Assembly (NCBI GenBank): GCA_022800755.1 | Contig: JAAWQX010000012.1 | Location: forward strand, 1-57,074 | Length of the DNA stretch: 57,074 bases | DNA from: Oscillospiraceae bacterium | GTDB lineage: Bacteria; Bacillota; Clostridia; Oscillospirales; Oscillospiraceae | Direction of reading: 5' to 3' | Part shown: piece by piece, positions 8,921-17,338 of the stretch | How positions within the stretch are numbered: position 1 is the first letter of the stretch | How the letters are laid out: each line of letters starts with the position of its first letter | Position numbers and translations under genes: made by a program | The notes under the pieces: model-generated | Told to the model about the DNA's origin: nothing | Database searches by the model: none | The model's input: only the letters and a program-made list of their open reading frames with translations

Positions 8921-8967
8921 AGGGGGATAGAGAGACTTTTGATTATACGGATCCTATGGTGGAATCA

Positions 8968-9291
8968 TTATGTTTCGTATTCTTTCTCAGATATAAAATG
9001 AGCACTCATCACGTTGCTTGTTTGGCAAGTGATTGGGTGCTCATTTTCATAGCGATTCAATTCAGCAGACAGTTTCCATGCCAACTGAAATCCGGTGATA
9101 AAGCTATCCTTGGAGATAACTTCAGTGATTTGGTTTTGGGCATCAATGATTCTAAGGACCAAACGACGCTCCGGCTTTTTCAGCACTTTGATGAGTGCCT
9201 GATGGCATTCATCAACTTCCTTCTGCTCTGCTAAATGTTTCGGTAGGGTGTAGAAATGATCATACAGTTCCTTCAGTAGTTTGTTTTCCAT
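8968..9291 (-). CDS. DUF6809-like small protein
   Basis: A 107-residue, charged, probably helical protein starting MENKLLKELYDHFYTLPKHL. It resembles DUF6809 proteins common in clostridial mobile elements: an N-terminal amphipathic helix, the 'LLKELYDHFY' motif, and a central 'RRLVLRIIDAQNQI' stretch. No catalytic motif, signal peptide or membrane span. The start at 9291 follows AAGGAGG at good spacing and replaces an upstream in-frame codon at 9318. It sits alone between repeat copies 2 and 3. Function unknown; family assignment from memory. Confidence 0.6.
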   Translation of the reverse strand: MENKLLKELYDHFYTLPKHLAEQKEVDECHQALIKVLKKPERRLVLRIIDAQNQITEVISKDSFITGFQLAWKLSAELNRYENEHPITCQTSNVMSAHFISEKEYET

Positions 9292-9424
9292 GAGTTCGCC
9301 TCCTTGTAGCACACACATACCACAAAAAAGACCGGAAGTCCAGGGAAAACTCTACTCATTCTTTGTGTTTTCGGAATCGTTACTTTGAAAGACGACCTCA
9401 TGTCATGTGAAACGGGAAGCGCCT

Positions 9425-9454
9425 TTTTCTTTGTTTATAGCGCCGCAGGATTTG
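9425..9454 (+). repeat. Direct repeat copy 3 (cassette boundary)
   Basis: The first 18 bases TTTTCTTTGTTTATAGCG equal copies 1 and 2; the next 12 are related with several changes. It is preceded by CGGGAAGCGCC, another unpaired half-stem. Confidence 0.75.
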
Positions 9455-9500
9455 ATAAGCGGATGGGGGAGCAGAGCCGGGACATATTTCTCCAAAAGTA

Positions 9501-9528
9501 TTGACAAACCTGTTTTCTCTGCTATAAT
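9501..9528 (+). promoter_or_regulatory. Sigma-A type promoter of the nucleotidyltransferase gene
   Basis: TTGACA at 9501-9506, 16-base spacer, TATAAT at 9523-9528. Near-consensus, so the gene is probably strongly and constitutively transcribed. Confidence 0.85.
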
Positions 9529-9586
9529 ACAACGATTTAGTTCGGTAGGACTAGATGGGAGGCGTGGGAGAAAAGGAGGAATACAA

Positions 9587-10285
9587 ATGTTTGAACTTGT
9601 TAACGAAGCAGAGTGCAGGAGATACCGTTCGGATTGTTCGGTTACACTGAAGCAGGTATGTTCAATGCTTAAAAAGAAGGGAATCAGTGCCCAATTTACT
9701 CTTGTAGGCAGCGGAGCAAGGAATATGGTCACAAGGAACGGGGATGGACCTTTTGACCTTGATTACAACCTCGAAATCATTAAAGCAACAGATGAGTATT
9801 GGAATGATTTACGTCATTTGAAGGATACTGTTCGTGTTTCGTTGGATAAAGCAACGGGCATTAAAGATTGCTTTTCTGAGTCCAATGATTCAACATCTTG
9901 TCTAACAGCCGTACTGCATTTCAAAGATGAATCTACAATTGAGTTCAAATTTGATGTCGCAATCGTCAAAAGGAATTCTAAGGGAAGTCTTTGCAAACTG
10001 GTTCATAACAAGGATGTCTGGGGATATGGGAAGGGCCAATATACTTGGATTGAGATTCCTGATTCTCACGATGTGGAACAAAAAGCTCAGCAAATCAAAT
10101 CGAAAGGATTGTGGCATGAGGTAAGAACTCAATATGTTGATTTAAAGAATATGTACCTATCACGGCAGGATAAAGACCATCCGTCATTCGTTGTCTATGT
10201 CGAAGCGGTGAATCAGATCTATGATAAATATTTTCACCAAAACGTCAGCAGCTTTAGAAAAACCGTGGTGATTAAACTCCGGTAA
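9587..10285 (+). CDS. Orphan pol-beta-fold nucleotidyltransferase
   Basis: A 232-residue protein. 'LVGSGARN' (G41, S42) followed by 'FDLDYN' (D57, D59) and a third acidic strand 'FKFDVAIV' (D123) is the GS...DxD...D pattern of the DNA polymerase beta nucleotidyltransferase superfamily. The spacing of 14 residues between GS and the first Asp is wider than in MNT antitoxins and nearer to OAS/CD-NTase-like enzymes. No partner effector or HEPN toxin is adjacent. The start has AAAGGAGG at good spacing and lies 58 bases after a strong promoter. Sited in the outermost cargo cassette next to the att scar, so a defence or element-stability role is possible. Product and substrate are unknown. Confidence 0.7.
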   Translation: MFELVNEAECRRYRSDCSVTLKQVCSMLKKKGISAQFTLVGSGARNMVTRNGDGPFDLDYNLEIIKATDEYWNDLRHLKDTVRVSLDKATGIKDCFSESNDSTSCLTAVLHFKDESTIEFKFDVAIVKRNSKGSLCKLVHNKDVWGYGKGQYTWIEIPDSHDVEQKAQQIKSKGLWHEVRTQYVDLKNMYLSRQDKDHPSFVVYVEAVNQIYDKYFHQNVSSFRKTVVIKLR

Positions 10286-10429
10286 TTTCACTCTTGACCA
10301 CATATCCTGCCACAGCGTCGGTCGGAGCACATGGAGAATACACTGTCAAAGACGCCTGAAAAGTAACGGATTCGGAGCGAAACGGGCTAAAACCCACGGA
10401 AAACCACCGGAAAAAGTAATATCGGTTTC

Positions 10430-10474
10430 TTTGGGAGCAGGATGCCGGGGGTTCAAGTCCCTCCACTCGGACCA
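10430..10474 (+). other. att site: 3' half of tRNA-Pro(UGG)
   Basis: Reads from the anticodon loop (TTTGGGA, anticodon TGG at 10432-10434) through the 3' anticodon stem GCAGG, a 5-base variable loop, the T-arm with GTTCAAGTC, the acceptor strand CACTCGG, discriminator A and CCA. The C1-G72 pair implied by CACTCGG is the mark of bacterial tRNA-Pro. The 5' half is missing: the upstream bases do not complete the D-arm or acceptor. This is the standard product of element integration into a tRNA anticodon loop. Confidence 0.85.
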
Positions 10475-10475
10475 A

Positions 10476-10513
10476 AAACCCCGGTGAAATTTACGATTTC
10501 ACTGGGGTTTTTT
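10476..10513 (+). terminator. Original tRNA-Pro terminator
   Basis: Stem AAACCCCGGTGAAAT / ATTTCACTGGGGTTT (one G-T pair), loop TTACG, then a T-run that opens direct repeat copy 4. Confidence 0.85.
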
Positions 10514-10523
10514 CTTTGTTTAT
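10510..10523 (+). repeat. Direct repeat copy 4 (chromosomal tail of the tRNA-Pro terminator)
   Basis: TTTTCTTTGTTTAT equals the first 14 bases of copies 1-3. Because it is the natural tail of the tRNA terminator, it is likely the ancestral copy. Confidence 0.7.
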
Positions 10524-10533
10524 TGAGTTGCCT

Positions 10534-10776
10534 TTATTTTATTTCTTGTTCGAGATTTCGGAATACGTCAGTATCGAAAAATTCCGGGACTGTCATTTCA
10601 AGACCGTCAATGAGTTTTTTCAATGTTAGTATTCCCATGTTATGCGTTTTCCCGTTGATAAAATTATTTACAGTTGATTGAGGAACTGCGGAACGGTCAC
10701 ACAATTTGTTAATAGTGATTTTTTGTTCTGCACAAAGTTCATATAGTCGTGCGATTACAGCTTTGCCAAATCCCAT
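10534..10776 (-). CDS. XRE-family transcriptional regulator
   Basis: An 80-residue single-domain HTH_3/HTH_26 protein. 'ITINKLCDRSAVPQSTVNNFINGKT' is a clear Cro/CI-type helix-turn-helix; the C-terminus 'LIDGLEMTVPEFF' is the usual cap helix. AGGAG precedes ATG 10776. A perfect inverted repeat lies just upstream of the start, suggesting autoregulation. It is the first chromosomal gene beyond the att scar. Target genes are unknown. Confidence 0.85.
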   Translation of the reverse strand: MGFGKAVIARLYELCAEQKITINKLCDRSAVPQSTVNNFINGKTHNMGILTLKKLIDGLEMTVPEFFDTDVFRNLEQEIK

Positions 10777-11177
10777 AAAACTTCTCCTAACCGTATTCGG
10801 TTAGAAAAAGGTTATCATGATGGTTTTGAAAATATTGTGGAAATATGGTTGACTTTTGCGGCAAACGCTGTTAATCTACCAATAGGAGAAACAAGTAAAA
10901 ACGGCAGCCATGGGGAGTTGGCGCTCCCCATGGCCTGCGCAGGCGAAGCACCCGCCTACACAATGGGATTCCATCCCAAACCTGTGGATATTATACACGA
11001 CCTTTTCCCATTCTGCAACCGTGTATTTCCATTGCGTGTTCAGTGAACACTGTGTAGACATTTTATGCCTGCATGGTGTTTTTCTTGTTTTCTCCAAAAC
11101 TGGCCTGGGGCAGGGCTTTCCCTGCCCTACGGGTCAGCGGCGGAGAATATATACACTGACACAGTGAGGGAAGTACA
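10777..11177. other. Intergenic region with two GC-rich hairpins
   Basis: No credible gene. Besides the XRE operator it holds two strong hairpins: GCCATGGGGAG / CTCCCCATGGC at 10907-10934 (11-bp perfect stem, 6-base loop) and GGGCAGGG / CCCTGCCC at 11108-11127. Neither is followed by a T-run on either strand, so they are not ordinary terminators. Confidence 0.6.
10787..10804. promoter_or_regulatory. Perfect inverted repeat, candidate XRE operator
   Basis: CTAACCG-TATT-CGGTTAG, 7-base arms, within the leader of the XRE gene and overlapping its ribosome-binding region. Typical of self-repressing XRE genes. Confidence 0.55.
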
Positions 11178-11480
11178 TTGAAAATTTATTTGAAAGGGTT
11201 CTGGAAAACGATAACTGAACCCAAAGTGTCACCTTTGATCTTGGTGCTGCTCATGAGCGGTATGCTTCTGCTTGCTGACTTCACCTATTACCTGGGCGGC
11301 TGGGAGGAAGCACGAAAAACACCGCCCTGCCCGCTGTGCGGCGAGCAAGCGCATCAAGGCCTTTGCCTGGCGGATGACGTTGGGGGGATACGGGTGTTCA
11401 ACGTCCGGGACTACACCGTGGAGGTATCCCGGGACGAACCCACACACGAAATCACCATTTGCATCACCGGGCGGTACTGA
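11178..11480 (+). CDS. Small membrane protein with CxxC motif
   Basis: A 100-residue protein. One membrane segment at about 18-38 ('VSPLILVLLMSGMLLLADFTYYL') is followed by a soluble part with 'CPLCG' and a third cysteine in 'GLCLADD', resembling a small zinc ribbon or redox site, then a beta-rich tail. It starts with TTG 11178 after GAGGGA. A strong bidirectional terminator follows immediately. I do not recognise the family; localisation to the cytoplasmic membrane is inferred. Confidence 0.6.
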   Translation: MKIYLKGFWKTITEPKVSPLILVLLMSGMLLLADFTYYLGGWEEARKTPPCPLCGEQAHQGLCLADDVGGIRVFNVRDYTVEVSRDEPTHEITICITGRY

Positions 11481-11481
11481 C

Positions 11482-11522
11482 AAAATAAGCAGGGGGACAA
11501 TCCGTCTCCCTGCTTATTTTTT
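11482..11522. terminator. Strong bidirectional terminator
   Basis: AAAATAAGCAGGG...CCCTGCTTATTTTTT. Shared by the small membrane gene (+) and the SLH gene (-), whose restored stop codon overlaps its end. Confidence 0.9.
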
Positions 11523-14500
11523 AAATCATCTTTTCACAATACCGTGTGAGCATCACGGATACTTCGGCGCGGGAAGCCTGAGACATGGGGCTAAAAGCCG
11601 ATTTTCCCTGCCGGTGAGGATTCCCTGACTGACCGCCCAGCGCAGGGCATCTGTGGCCCATGGTCCTGCCGCGGCTTGGTCCGCGAAGGCATCTAACGTG
11701 CCGTCGGTTTTTGGGCTGCCCGCGTAGCGGTACAGGATGGCCGCCAACTGCTCGCGGGTAATGGGGTCATCCGGGCCGAAAGTCTTGTTGTCGTAACCCT
11801 GTACCACGCCCACGGAAGCTGCCCAGCGGACAGCTTCGGCGTACCAGGCATCGGAGGGGACGTCCTCAAACGGGAGCGCGTAGTTGACAACCGGTTCTCC
11901 CGCAAGCCGCCAGAGGATCGCGGCGATCATGCTGCGGCTGGTGCTCATAGCCGGGGAGAACGTAGTGTCGGAAGTGCCGACGATCAGGCCGTTTTCGTAA
12001 ACATATTTCACGCTGTCATGGAACCAGTCGCCGGATTGCACGTCCGTAAAGGGATTCCACTTGGGCGCGGGCGTGACTGCGGGTTTGGAAGGTGCGATGA
12101 TGATGGGTATGCCGGACGACTGGGCGGTATACGCAATAGCGTCTACGCTGCCAACGACTACGGCGGGGCTGAGCACCGCTACGCCGTCCAAAACCGGCTT
12201 TGTATTGCCGCCGAAGGCAAAGGCGGGGCCGTACCGCGATTCCAACTCCAGCGACCCGGGGCCTTGAATGGTAAGCTGCCGCATGGCATAGGGGGCAAGT
12301 CCCATCCCCACGGCGGAAACGGTGTTTTCACCCTGAAGAACAACGGTAAGGCTGTCGGCTTCATGGGTATATTCGCTGTTTGTGATGCCATATTCGGCCT
12401 CGGATTCCAGCTTGACGTGATTGAGCGTCAGCGTGTAGCGGATGCCACCGTTCTCTTCCTTAGCGGTCAGGGAGGCAGTGCCGCCGCCGATGGAAATGCT
12501 GTCGCCAGGAAACAGTCCGGTATCGCACAGCAGAATGGGCGCGGCGGCCAGATCAAGCGTACCGTCCTCCGCGTTCAGTCTCACACAAATTTCCGAATCG
12601 GCGCTGCGGAACAGTGCCAAATGTTCTTCGGTCAGAGCGAAGCCCTGTCCCTGTGCGAACGCGCCGAGAACGGGATCGCCCCATTCGTCGCAGTTTGAAA
12701 CATAGATGGGCGCGTCCGTGGAGAAGGACGCGGTAAGGATAACGGGGTCTATATCCTGGGGGATGGTGTCCCGGTAACCACCCATAGCCAGATCCACAGC
12801 GGTGCCGCAGTCGTTTATATTTCCAGTGATGTTGACTTTCCCGTCCAGCGTAAGCTGTGGTTCCTGATCGGCGGAGTCCTTGACAACCATGACGGCACCA
12901 CCGTGCTTACCATCCATTTCGGTGATGGTCACGTCTTTGATCGTTGTACGTCCCGCAACGTACACGCTGTTATACCCGCCGCCGGTGATGGTATATCCAC
13001 CGCCGTCCAGCGTTGTCACGTTTGTCAAATTGATCGTATCGCGGGTGTTGATATCTCTCAGTAGGAGGATATATTTCGCCTTGGCGTAGACAGCCTGGGC
13101 AATCGTCCCCTCATTCGTCAGGGAATTCGCATCGTCGCCCCACTTGACCTGGGGGACCGTATTCATCGTGATCTGGTTGTTCATATCGTCCAGAGAGAAC
13201 CCATAGTCCGGATCGTCAGAGAAAAAGGCCGCCAGATCGCTTTCTTTCAGCGTATAGCCGTCGCCCACGGCAATCACGCCGGGTTCCACTTTCCCGCCGC
13301 TGGTCACACGGCTCACGCCGATGGTCTCCTTGCCGGACAAAGCCCCGGTGACGTGGATGGGCTCAAAGCCGGAGCCCGTCTCCAGCACGAGGTTGGAGGT
13401 CGTCTTGGTGCCATCCCGGGTCTCCTTGATGTTGTCCTTCACGGTCACGCCGCCGGACAACGCCACGTTACCGCCCGGGGCTACATATACGCCGCCGGCT
13501 TGTCTGCCGCGGTTGCCCGTGACGGCGCTGCCGTTTTCCAGCACCAGCGTGCCGCCTGCATAGACATCCACGCCGCCGGCCCGCTCTGGGGTACGGGAGG
13601 GGCTTAAGTCCTCGCCGCCTTTATCGCTGTTGATGACTTCCGCATTCTCGCCCAGGGTGAAGGTGCTGTCCTCACGTACTTCTGCCGCCGCGGGAGGATG
13701 GCTGGGTTCCGGGGGCGCTTCGCCCTCGAAGTTGCCGTCAATGGTGATGTTTTCTGACCGGAGGGAACCCCAAGACACATCTATCATCGGGGTCATATCT
13801 ATGGAAAAATTCCGGGTGACGGTGTTCCCGCCGCCGTTCAGGGTTATGTCCGGCAGATAGAACCAAAGCCACCGTTCCAGCGTCACATTCTCCCGGAGGG
13901 TGACCGTGGCGGCGTTGACTTCGTTGGGCAGCATCATGTAATACTCCGCCAGTTCCTCCGCGGACAGGGTCTTACTGACCGTCGAACCGTTTGACTCCCA
14001 GGACAGGTCGGCCACGACCTGCTTGGGGGCCAGCTTTATGGAGGGAACATCCACAACGGGGACGAACTTTTCCCCGCCGGGCCCGGTGAGAAAGACGCAT
14101 TTTGCGATGCGGTTCAAGGTGTCGGGGTCAGTTCCGCCAAACGTATAAATCACGTCCCCCTCCGCCGCGCTGTCGGAGATGTAAAAGCCCAGATAGCCGT
14201 ACCACAGGTTATCCAGAGAGATGGAAGCGAAGTCCTGATAATAAATACCGCTCTCACTGTTCTGCGGATTGCCGATTTGGGCGTCGTTTCTGACATCCAG
14301 AATGACGTTCTGCGCCTTGTAAGTTTTCACCTCGTCGACTATGCCGCCGGAAATGACGGCGGTGACGGATTGGGCATATACGGGAAGGTCGGAAGCCGTA
14401 ATACGTACATCGTCTTCCACTGCGCCGTTGGACATGGTGAACTTCATGCTTCCTGTGACTGTCCCGGTGCCGTTTGCGCTGGATGAGGCGGAATAAGCGG

Positions 14501-15013
14501 TACCGCCCTCTATAACGACCTTGGTATTTGTTGTAACGGAATTGCCATTGCCGCGCCGTACAGGTAGGTGACGTTCCCGCCCTTGAGCGTCACGCTGGCG
14601 GTGCCGTTCACGGTGCAGATTTTGGATGGATCGGTGTCACTTGGACCGCGCCCGCCACCGGCAATGCGGTATACTGTACCGCCCTCCATGGTGATGGAGG
14701 TGTTTCCATTGATAGTTACAGCTTTACGGCGCCCGTCGCTACCGCCGAAAATATTGACTCTGGTCAGGTCGTAGCCGTTGGTAGTATCACCAGTCGGACC
14801 TGTCAACGCAATCGGGTTCTCCAGGTCGCTGTCCAGATAGACCAGGGTCTTGGTCTCGTCATCGCCTTGCATCAGGGTGATGGCGTTGCCGTTGGCGAAG
14901 AGGTAATTGCCGTCGACCGTTACCTTTGGAGTTTCCATCGCGCCTGCCGCCGCGGGCAGCAGGGACAGGAGCATACAAAGGCTCAAAAGTATGGTAAGGA
15001 TTCGTTGTTTCAT
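11521..15013 (-). pseudogene. Secreted SLH-domain beta-helix protein, broken by two frameshifts
   Basis: Once about 1160 residues. The N-terminus has a signal peptide (MKQRILTILLSLCMLLSLLPAAAGA) and then Gly/Asn-rich right-handed beta-helix repeats; the end has three SLH domains ('FTDVQSGDWFHDSVKYVYENGL', 'WYAEAVRWAASVGVVQGY', 'WATDALRWAVSQGIL') that would bind it to cell-wall polymer. Frameshift 1, at 14551-14557: GCGC replaces an expected GGCGGC in a GGC tract (one base lost) and ends the first frame at 14510. Frameshift 2, at about 11597: one base lost in an A or T run; restoring it gives 'FSPMSQASRAEVSVMLTRY', the canonical end of an SLH domain, with stop at 11521. AGGAGG precedes ATG 15013. 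Confidence 0.85.
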
Positions 15014-15051
15014 CGCGTTTCCTCCTTGTTCGTGTGGTTTTGGATGCTCGG

Positions 15052-15095
15052 TTCCATAGGCGGCCTATGGAATGTCAGAGGCATACCCCTGACAT
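15052..15095. promoter_or_regulatory. Two adjacent inverted repeats in the SLH/response-regulator divergent region
   Basis: TTCCATAGG-CGG-CCTATGGAA at 15052-15072, directly followed by TGTCAGAGG-CATA-CCCCTGACA (one mismatch) at 15074-15095. They lie in the SLH leader and could be operator sites of the adjacent response regulator or RNA hairpins. Confidence 0.45.
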
Positions 15096-15175
15096 GATTC
15101 ATCTGATACCACTATAATGTGCGTCCGGGGATTTTTCCATAGTTTCGGAAAAATGTGACGAACCAGTGACTTTTC

Positions 15176-15203
15176 TGGACAAAATCCTATGGTATGATAC
15201 AAT
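15176..15203 (+). promoter_or_regulatory. Promoter of the response regulator
   Basis: TGGACA, 16-base spacer, TACAAT at 15198-15203, 30 bases before the start codon. Confidence 0.6.
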
Positions 15204-15233
15204 AGATATAGTGACGAAAAAGGAGGGACAGCC

Positions 15234-15917
15234 ATGTTCCGGGTGCTTTTGGTCGATGATGCCCCCCATATTCTGCGGGTGAATCAGGCGTATCTGGAAA
15301 AGTAGGGCTATGAGACAGCCCTTGCGGACTGCGGGGAAGCGGCGCTGAAGCTGGCGTCCACCGCCGCGTTTGACGCCATTGTGCTGGATTTGGACATGCC
15401 CGATGTGGACGGTACCTCGGTCTGCTGGGAGATTCGGGAAGTGAGCGAAGTCCCGGTGCTGTTTTTGTCCGCCTACGCCGACACGGAAGACCGTATCCGT
15501 GGTCTGTTGGCAGGCGGCGATGATTATATGGGCAAGCCCTATTCCCTGGAGGAGTTAGAACTACGCCTGCGCCGTCACATCGAGCGGCGGCAGAAGAGGG
15601 AGAGCCGGGAGGTGCTGTCCTTCGGGGAACTGTGCATCGACCGGGGCTTGCGGGAGGTGCGGTATGGGGACAAAACGGCCCCATTCACCTCGCTGGAATT
15701 CGATTTGCTCTCGGTCCTGGCGCAAAATCCCAGGCAGGTATTTTCCTACGAGCAGTTATACGACCGGGTGTGGAAATCGCCCTTGAACCAGGGCTTGCAC
15801 AATATGCAGGTGTGCATGGCCCGGGTGCGTCAAAAGCTGGCGCGGCTTTGCCCGGACGGGAATTACATTGAAACGGGTCCGCCGGAAAGGGTACCGTTTT
15901 TTGCCGGAATGAGATGA
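15234..15917 (+). pseudogene. OmpR-type response regulator with in-frame TAG
   Basis: Starts MFRVLLVDDAPHILRV after GGAGGG. The receiver domain keeps the acidic pair (D9, D10), the phosphorylation Asp in 'VLDLDMPDVDG', the Ser/Thr position in 'LFLSAYAD' and Lys in 'GKPYSLEEL'. A winged-helix output domain follows ('FTSLEFDLLSVLAQNPRQVFSYEQLYDRVW'). Codon 24 is TAG (15303-15305) in the context LEK-stop-GYET, where Gln or Glu is normal, so one substitution has interrupted the gene 23 codons in. Downstream sequence is otherwise intact. Initiation at the internal Met 15381 would lose the acidic pair, so a working regulator is unlikely. Confidence 0.85.
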
Positions 15918-15922
15918 TAAAA

Positions 15923-15952
15923 GCCCGTCCCGACAGCGCCGGGACGGGCAGA
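15923..15952 (-). terminator. Terminator of the second secreted-protein gene
   Basis: Stem GCCCGTCCCG / CGGGACGGGC with a 7-base loop; on the minus strand TTTT follows. Confidence 0.6.
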
Positions 15953-15959
15953 TACATCG

Positions 15960-17312
15960 TTATTTCCGTTTTTTAAATGGCCCCGCCCGGGTGATGGCCG
16001 CACCGAACAGGCCGCAGACCGTCAGGCCTAGGACAGCAAACAGCCCTTGTGCCGCAGGTGCGGGGGTAGGTTCCGGCGGTTCCGGGGTTGGAGCGGGTAC
16101 TGCCGGGGCCGGCGTTGGCTCCGGAGATGGCGTGACGCTTACTTCCGGGCTTTGCACAGGTGCGGGTGTGCGGACCGGGGCGATGGGCGTGATACTGCCG
16201 CCCCGGTTGCCGCCCTGGTCTTCGGTCCCGTTTTCCGGGAGCAAAAACGCGTCGGAACACCAGTACAGTGCCTCCCGGCTGTTGGAAGTCCGCACCCGGA
16301 AGTGCCGGGGCGAACTGTCCGACAGAGAGAACATGGCGGCATAGCCGCTGTCGTCCTCCCGAAGCTGGAAGTTCTCCCAGCGCGCCCAGGTCCGGCCGCC
16401 GTCAGCGGATACCTCGCCCCAAACCTCCGTGGCGGTCTCCGGCAGCGTTAGGAGTTCAAGCTTTGCCGTAGCGGCTGTGCTGCCCAACCAGACTGTATCC
16501 GTGACCACGAGACGCTCCGGGACATACCAGCGGACGGTAGTTCCGGCGGGCGCAGCGCGGGGAGCGGGTCCCCGCTGTCCGACAGGAATTGGCCGGACAA
16601 TTTGAGTTCCCCGTCAGTCTGACCGGCGTATTTTGAAAGATCCCAGGCCACAGGGACGGTGGTCCATTGGCTCTGGCCTTGATATTGCAAGTAGGTTTGC
16701 AGGTCGTCCGGCAGAACTTCGGCTGTGAGCGGCGTACCGGCTTCCAGCCATAGGTCTTTGAACGGATGGAAGCTGTTGTCCACCATCGGCGGCGCCCAGC
16801 ACAGAAGGTTCTCGTCCAGCGCTGTATCGTCTATTTCCACCGACCCGCCCGGGTCTTGGACAATGAAAAAGCCCCGGCCGGAAAGGTCGGCGGAGATGTC
16901 TTTTAAAATCAGCTTTCCTCCGGGGCGCACGACGATCATCCCGTCGGGCCGTAGCGCGCCCCGGATGACGGGGCTTGCTTCTTCATCGCTGCCGTGGGAC
17001 AGCGTGCCGATGGCCAGGATGCCGCCGGCTTCTATGACGATTTGCCCGGACAATTCCACCGTCAGTTCACCGGGGTAATACCCCTCGGCAAAGGGATTGC
17101 CTGCTAATTGGGGAGCGACGGTCTCATACCGCAGGGTGACGCCGTTGCTGACCGTCATGCCGCCTAACTGCACCGTGAATGCTTCCGCCGGTCCGGAAGC
17201 CCCCGCAGGCCCCTGTTCCGATAGGGACATGGCTTGAACCGGGCGTACCAATCCCGCGGCCAGCGCCAGGGCGCAGCCACAGCGCGATCCGTTTTTTCCG
17301 CTGATACTGCAT
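15960..17312 (-). pseudogene. Secreted, C-terminally membrane-anchored protein, broken by two frameshifts
   Basis: Starts MQYQRKKRIALWL after AGGAGG at 17312. Frameshift 1, at about 17273-17280: the signal peptide continues in another frame as 'ALALAAGLVRPVQA'. The ectodomain has beta-rich Gly/Pro segments ('IVIEAGGILAIGTLSHGSDEE'). Frameshift 2, at about 16556-16563: one C appears lost from a C run; the restored frame gives 'AGTTVRWYVPERLVVTDTVW' and continues to a Pro/Thr-rich stalk (TPAPVQSPEVSVTPSPEPTP), a membrane span 'GLFAVLGLTVCGLFGAAI' and a KKRK tail. Probably a surface or sensory partner of the flanking two-component genes. Family not recognised. Confidence 0.75.
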
Positions 17313-17338
17313 ATCAAATCCTCCTGTGAGGTGTCATC

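Larger units (their letters stand above)
8476..8967. other. Non-coding upstream region of the defence operon
   Basis: AT-rich and without a credible gene; short frames on both strands lack ribosome sites. It holds ATAGTA at 8555-8560 and 8571-8576 with the inverted TACTAT at 8585-8590, a minus-strand terminator at 8702-8730 and direct repeat copy 2 at 8890. No clear promoter consensus for the operon was found. Confidence 0.6.
1..10474. mobile_element. Cargo end of an element integrated in tRNA-Pro (left end outside window)
   Basis: The right boundary is the 3' half of a tRNA-Pro at 10430-10474, the usual scar of a tyrosine-recombinase element that inserted at the anticodon loop. Inside lie small HTH genes of the kind found in clostridial conjugative elements, a restriction-like operon, a nucleotidyltransferase and DUF proteins, several clearly more AT-rich than the chromosomal genes to the right. 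No integrase, relaxase or conjugation gene is visible, so those must lie left of base 1 or be lost. The direct repeats inside suggest stepwise accretion rather than one insertion. Boundary on the right is seen; the element type is inferred. Confidence 0.6.

Noticed and set aside
8660-8930. Small overlapping frames on both strands (66 and 88 residues)
   Set aside because: No ribosome sites, and one runs across direct repeat copy 2; no recognisable domain.
10272-10475. A 67-residue minus-strand frame beginning MVRVEGLEPPASCSQ
   Set aside because: This is the typical false translation of a tRNA gene read backwards; it covers the tRNA-Pro half and att arm and has no ribosome site of its own.
15303-15305. 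Recoding of TAG (and of TGA at 41898) as an amino acid
   Set aside because: Only isolated cases occur, each in a gene cluster or gene with other damage, and TGA and TAG act as normal stops elsewhere in the window.
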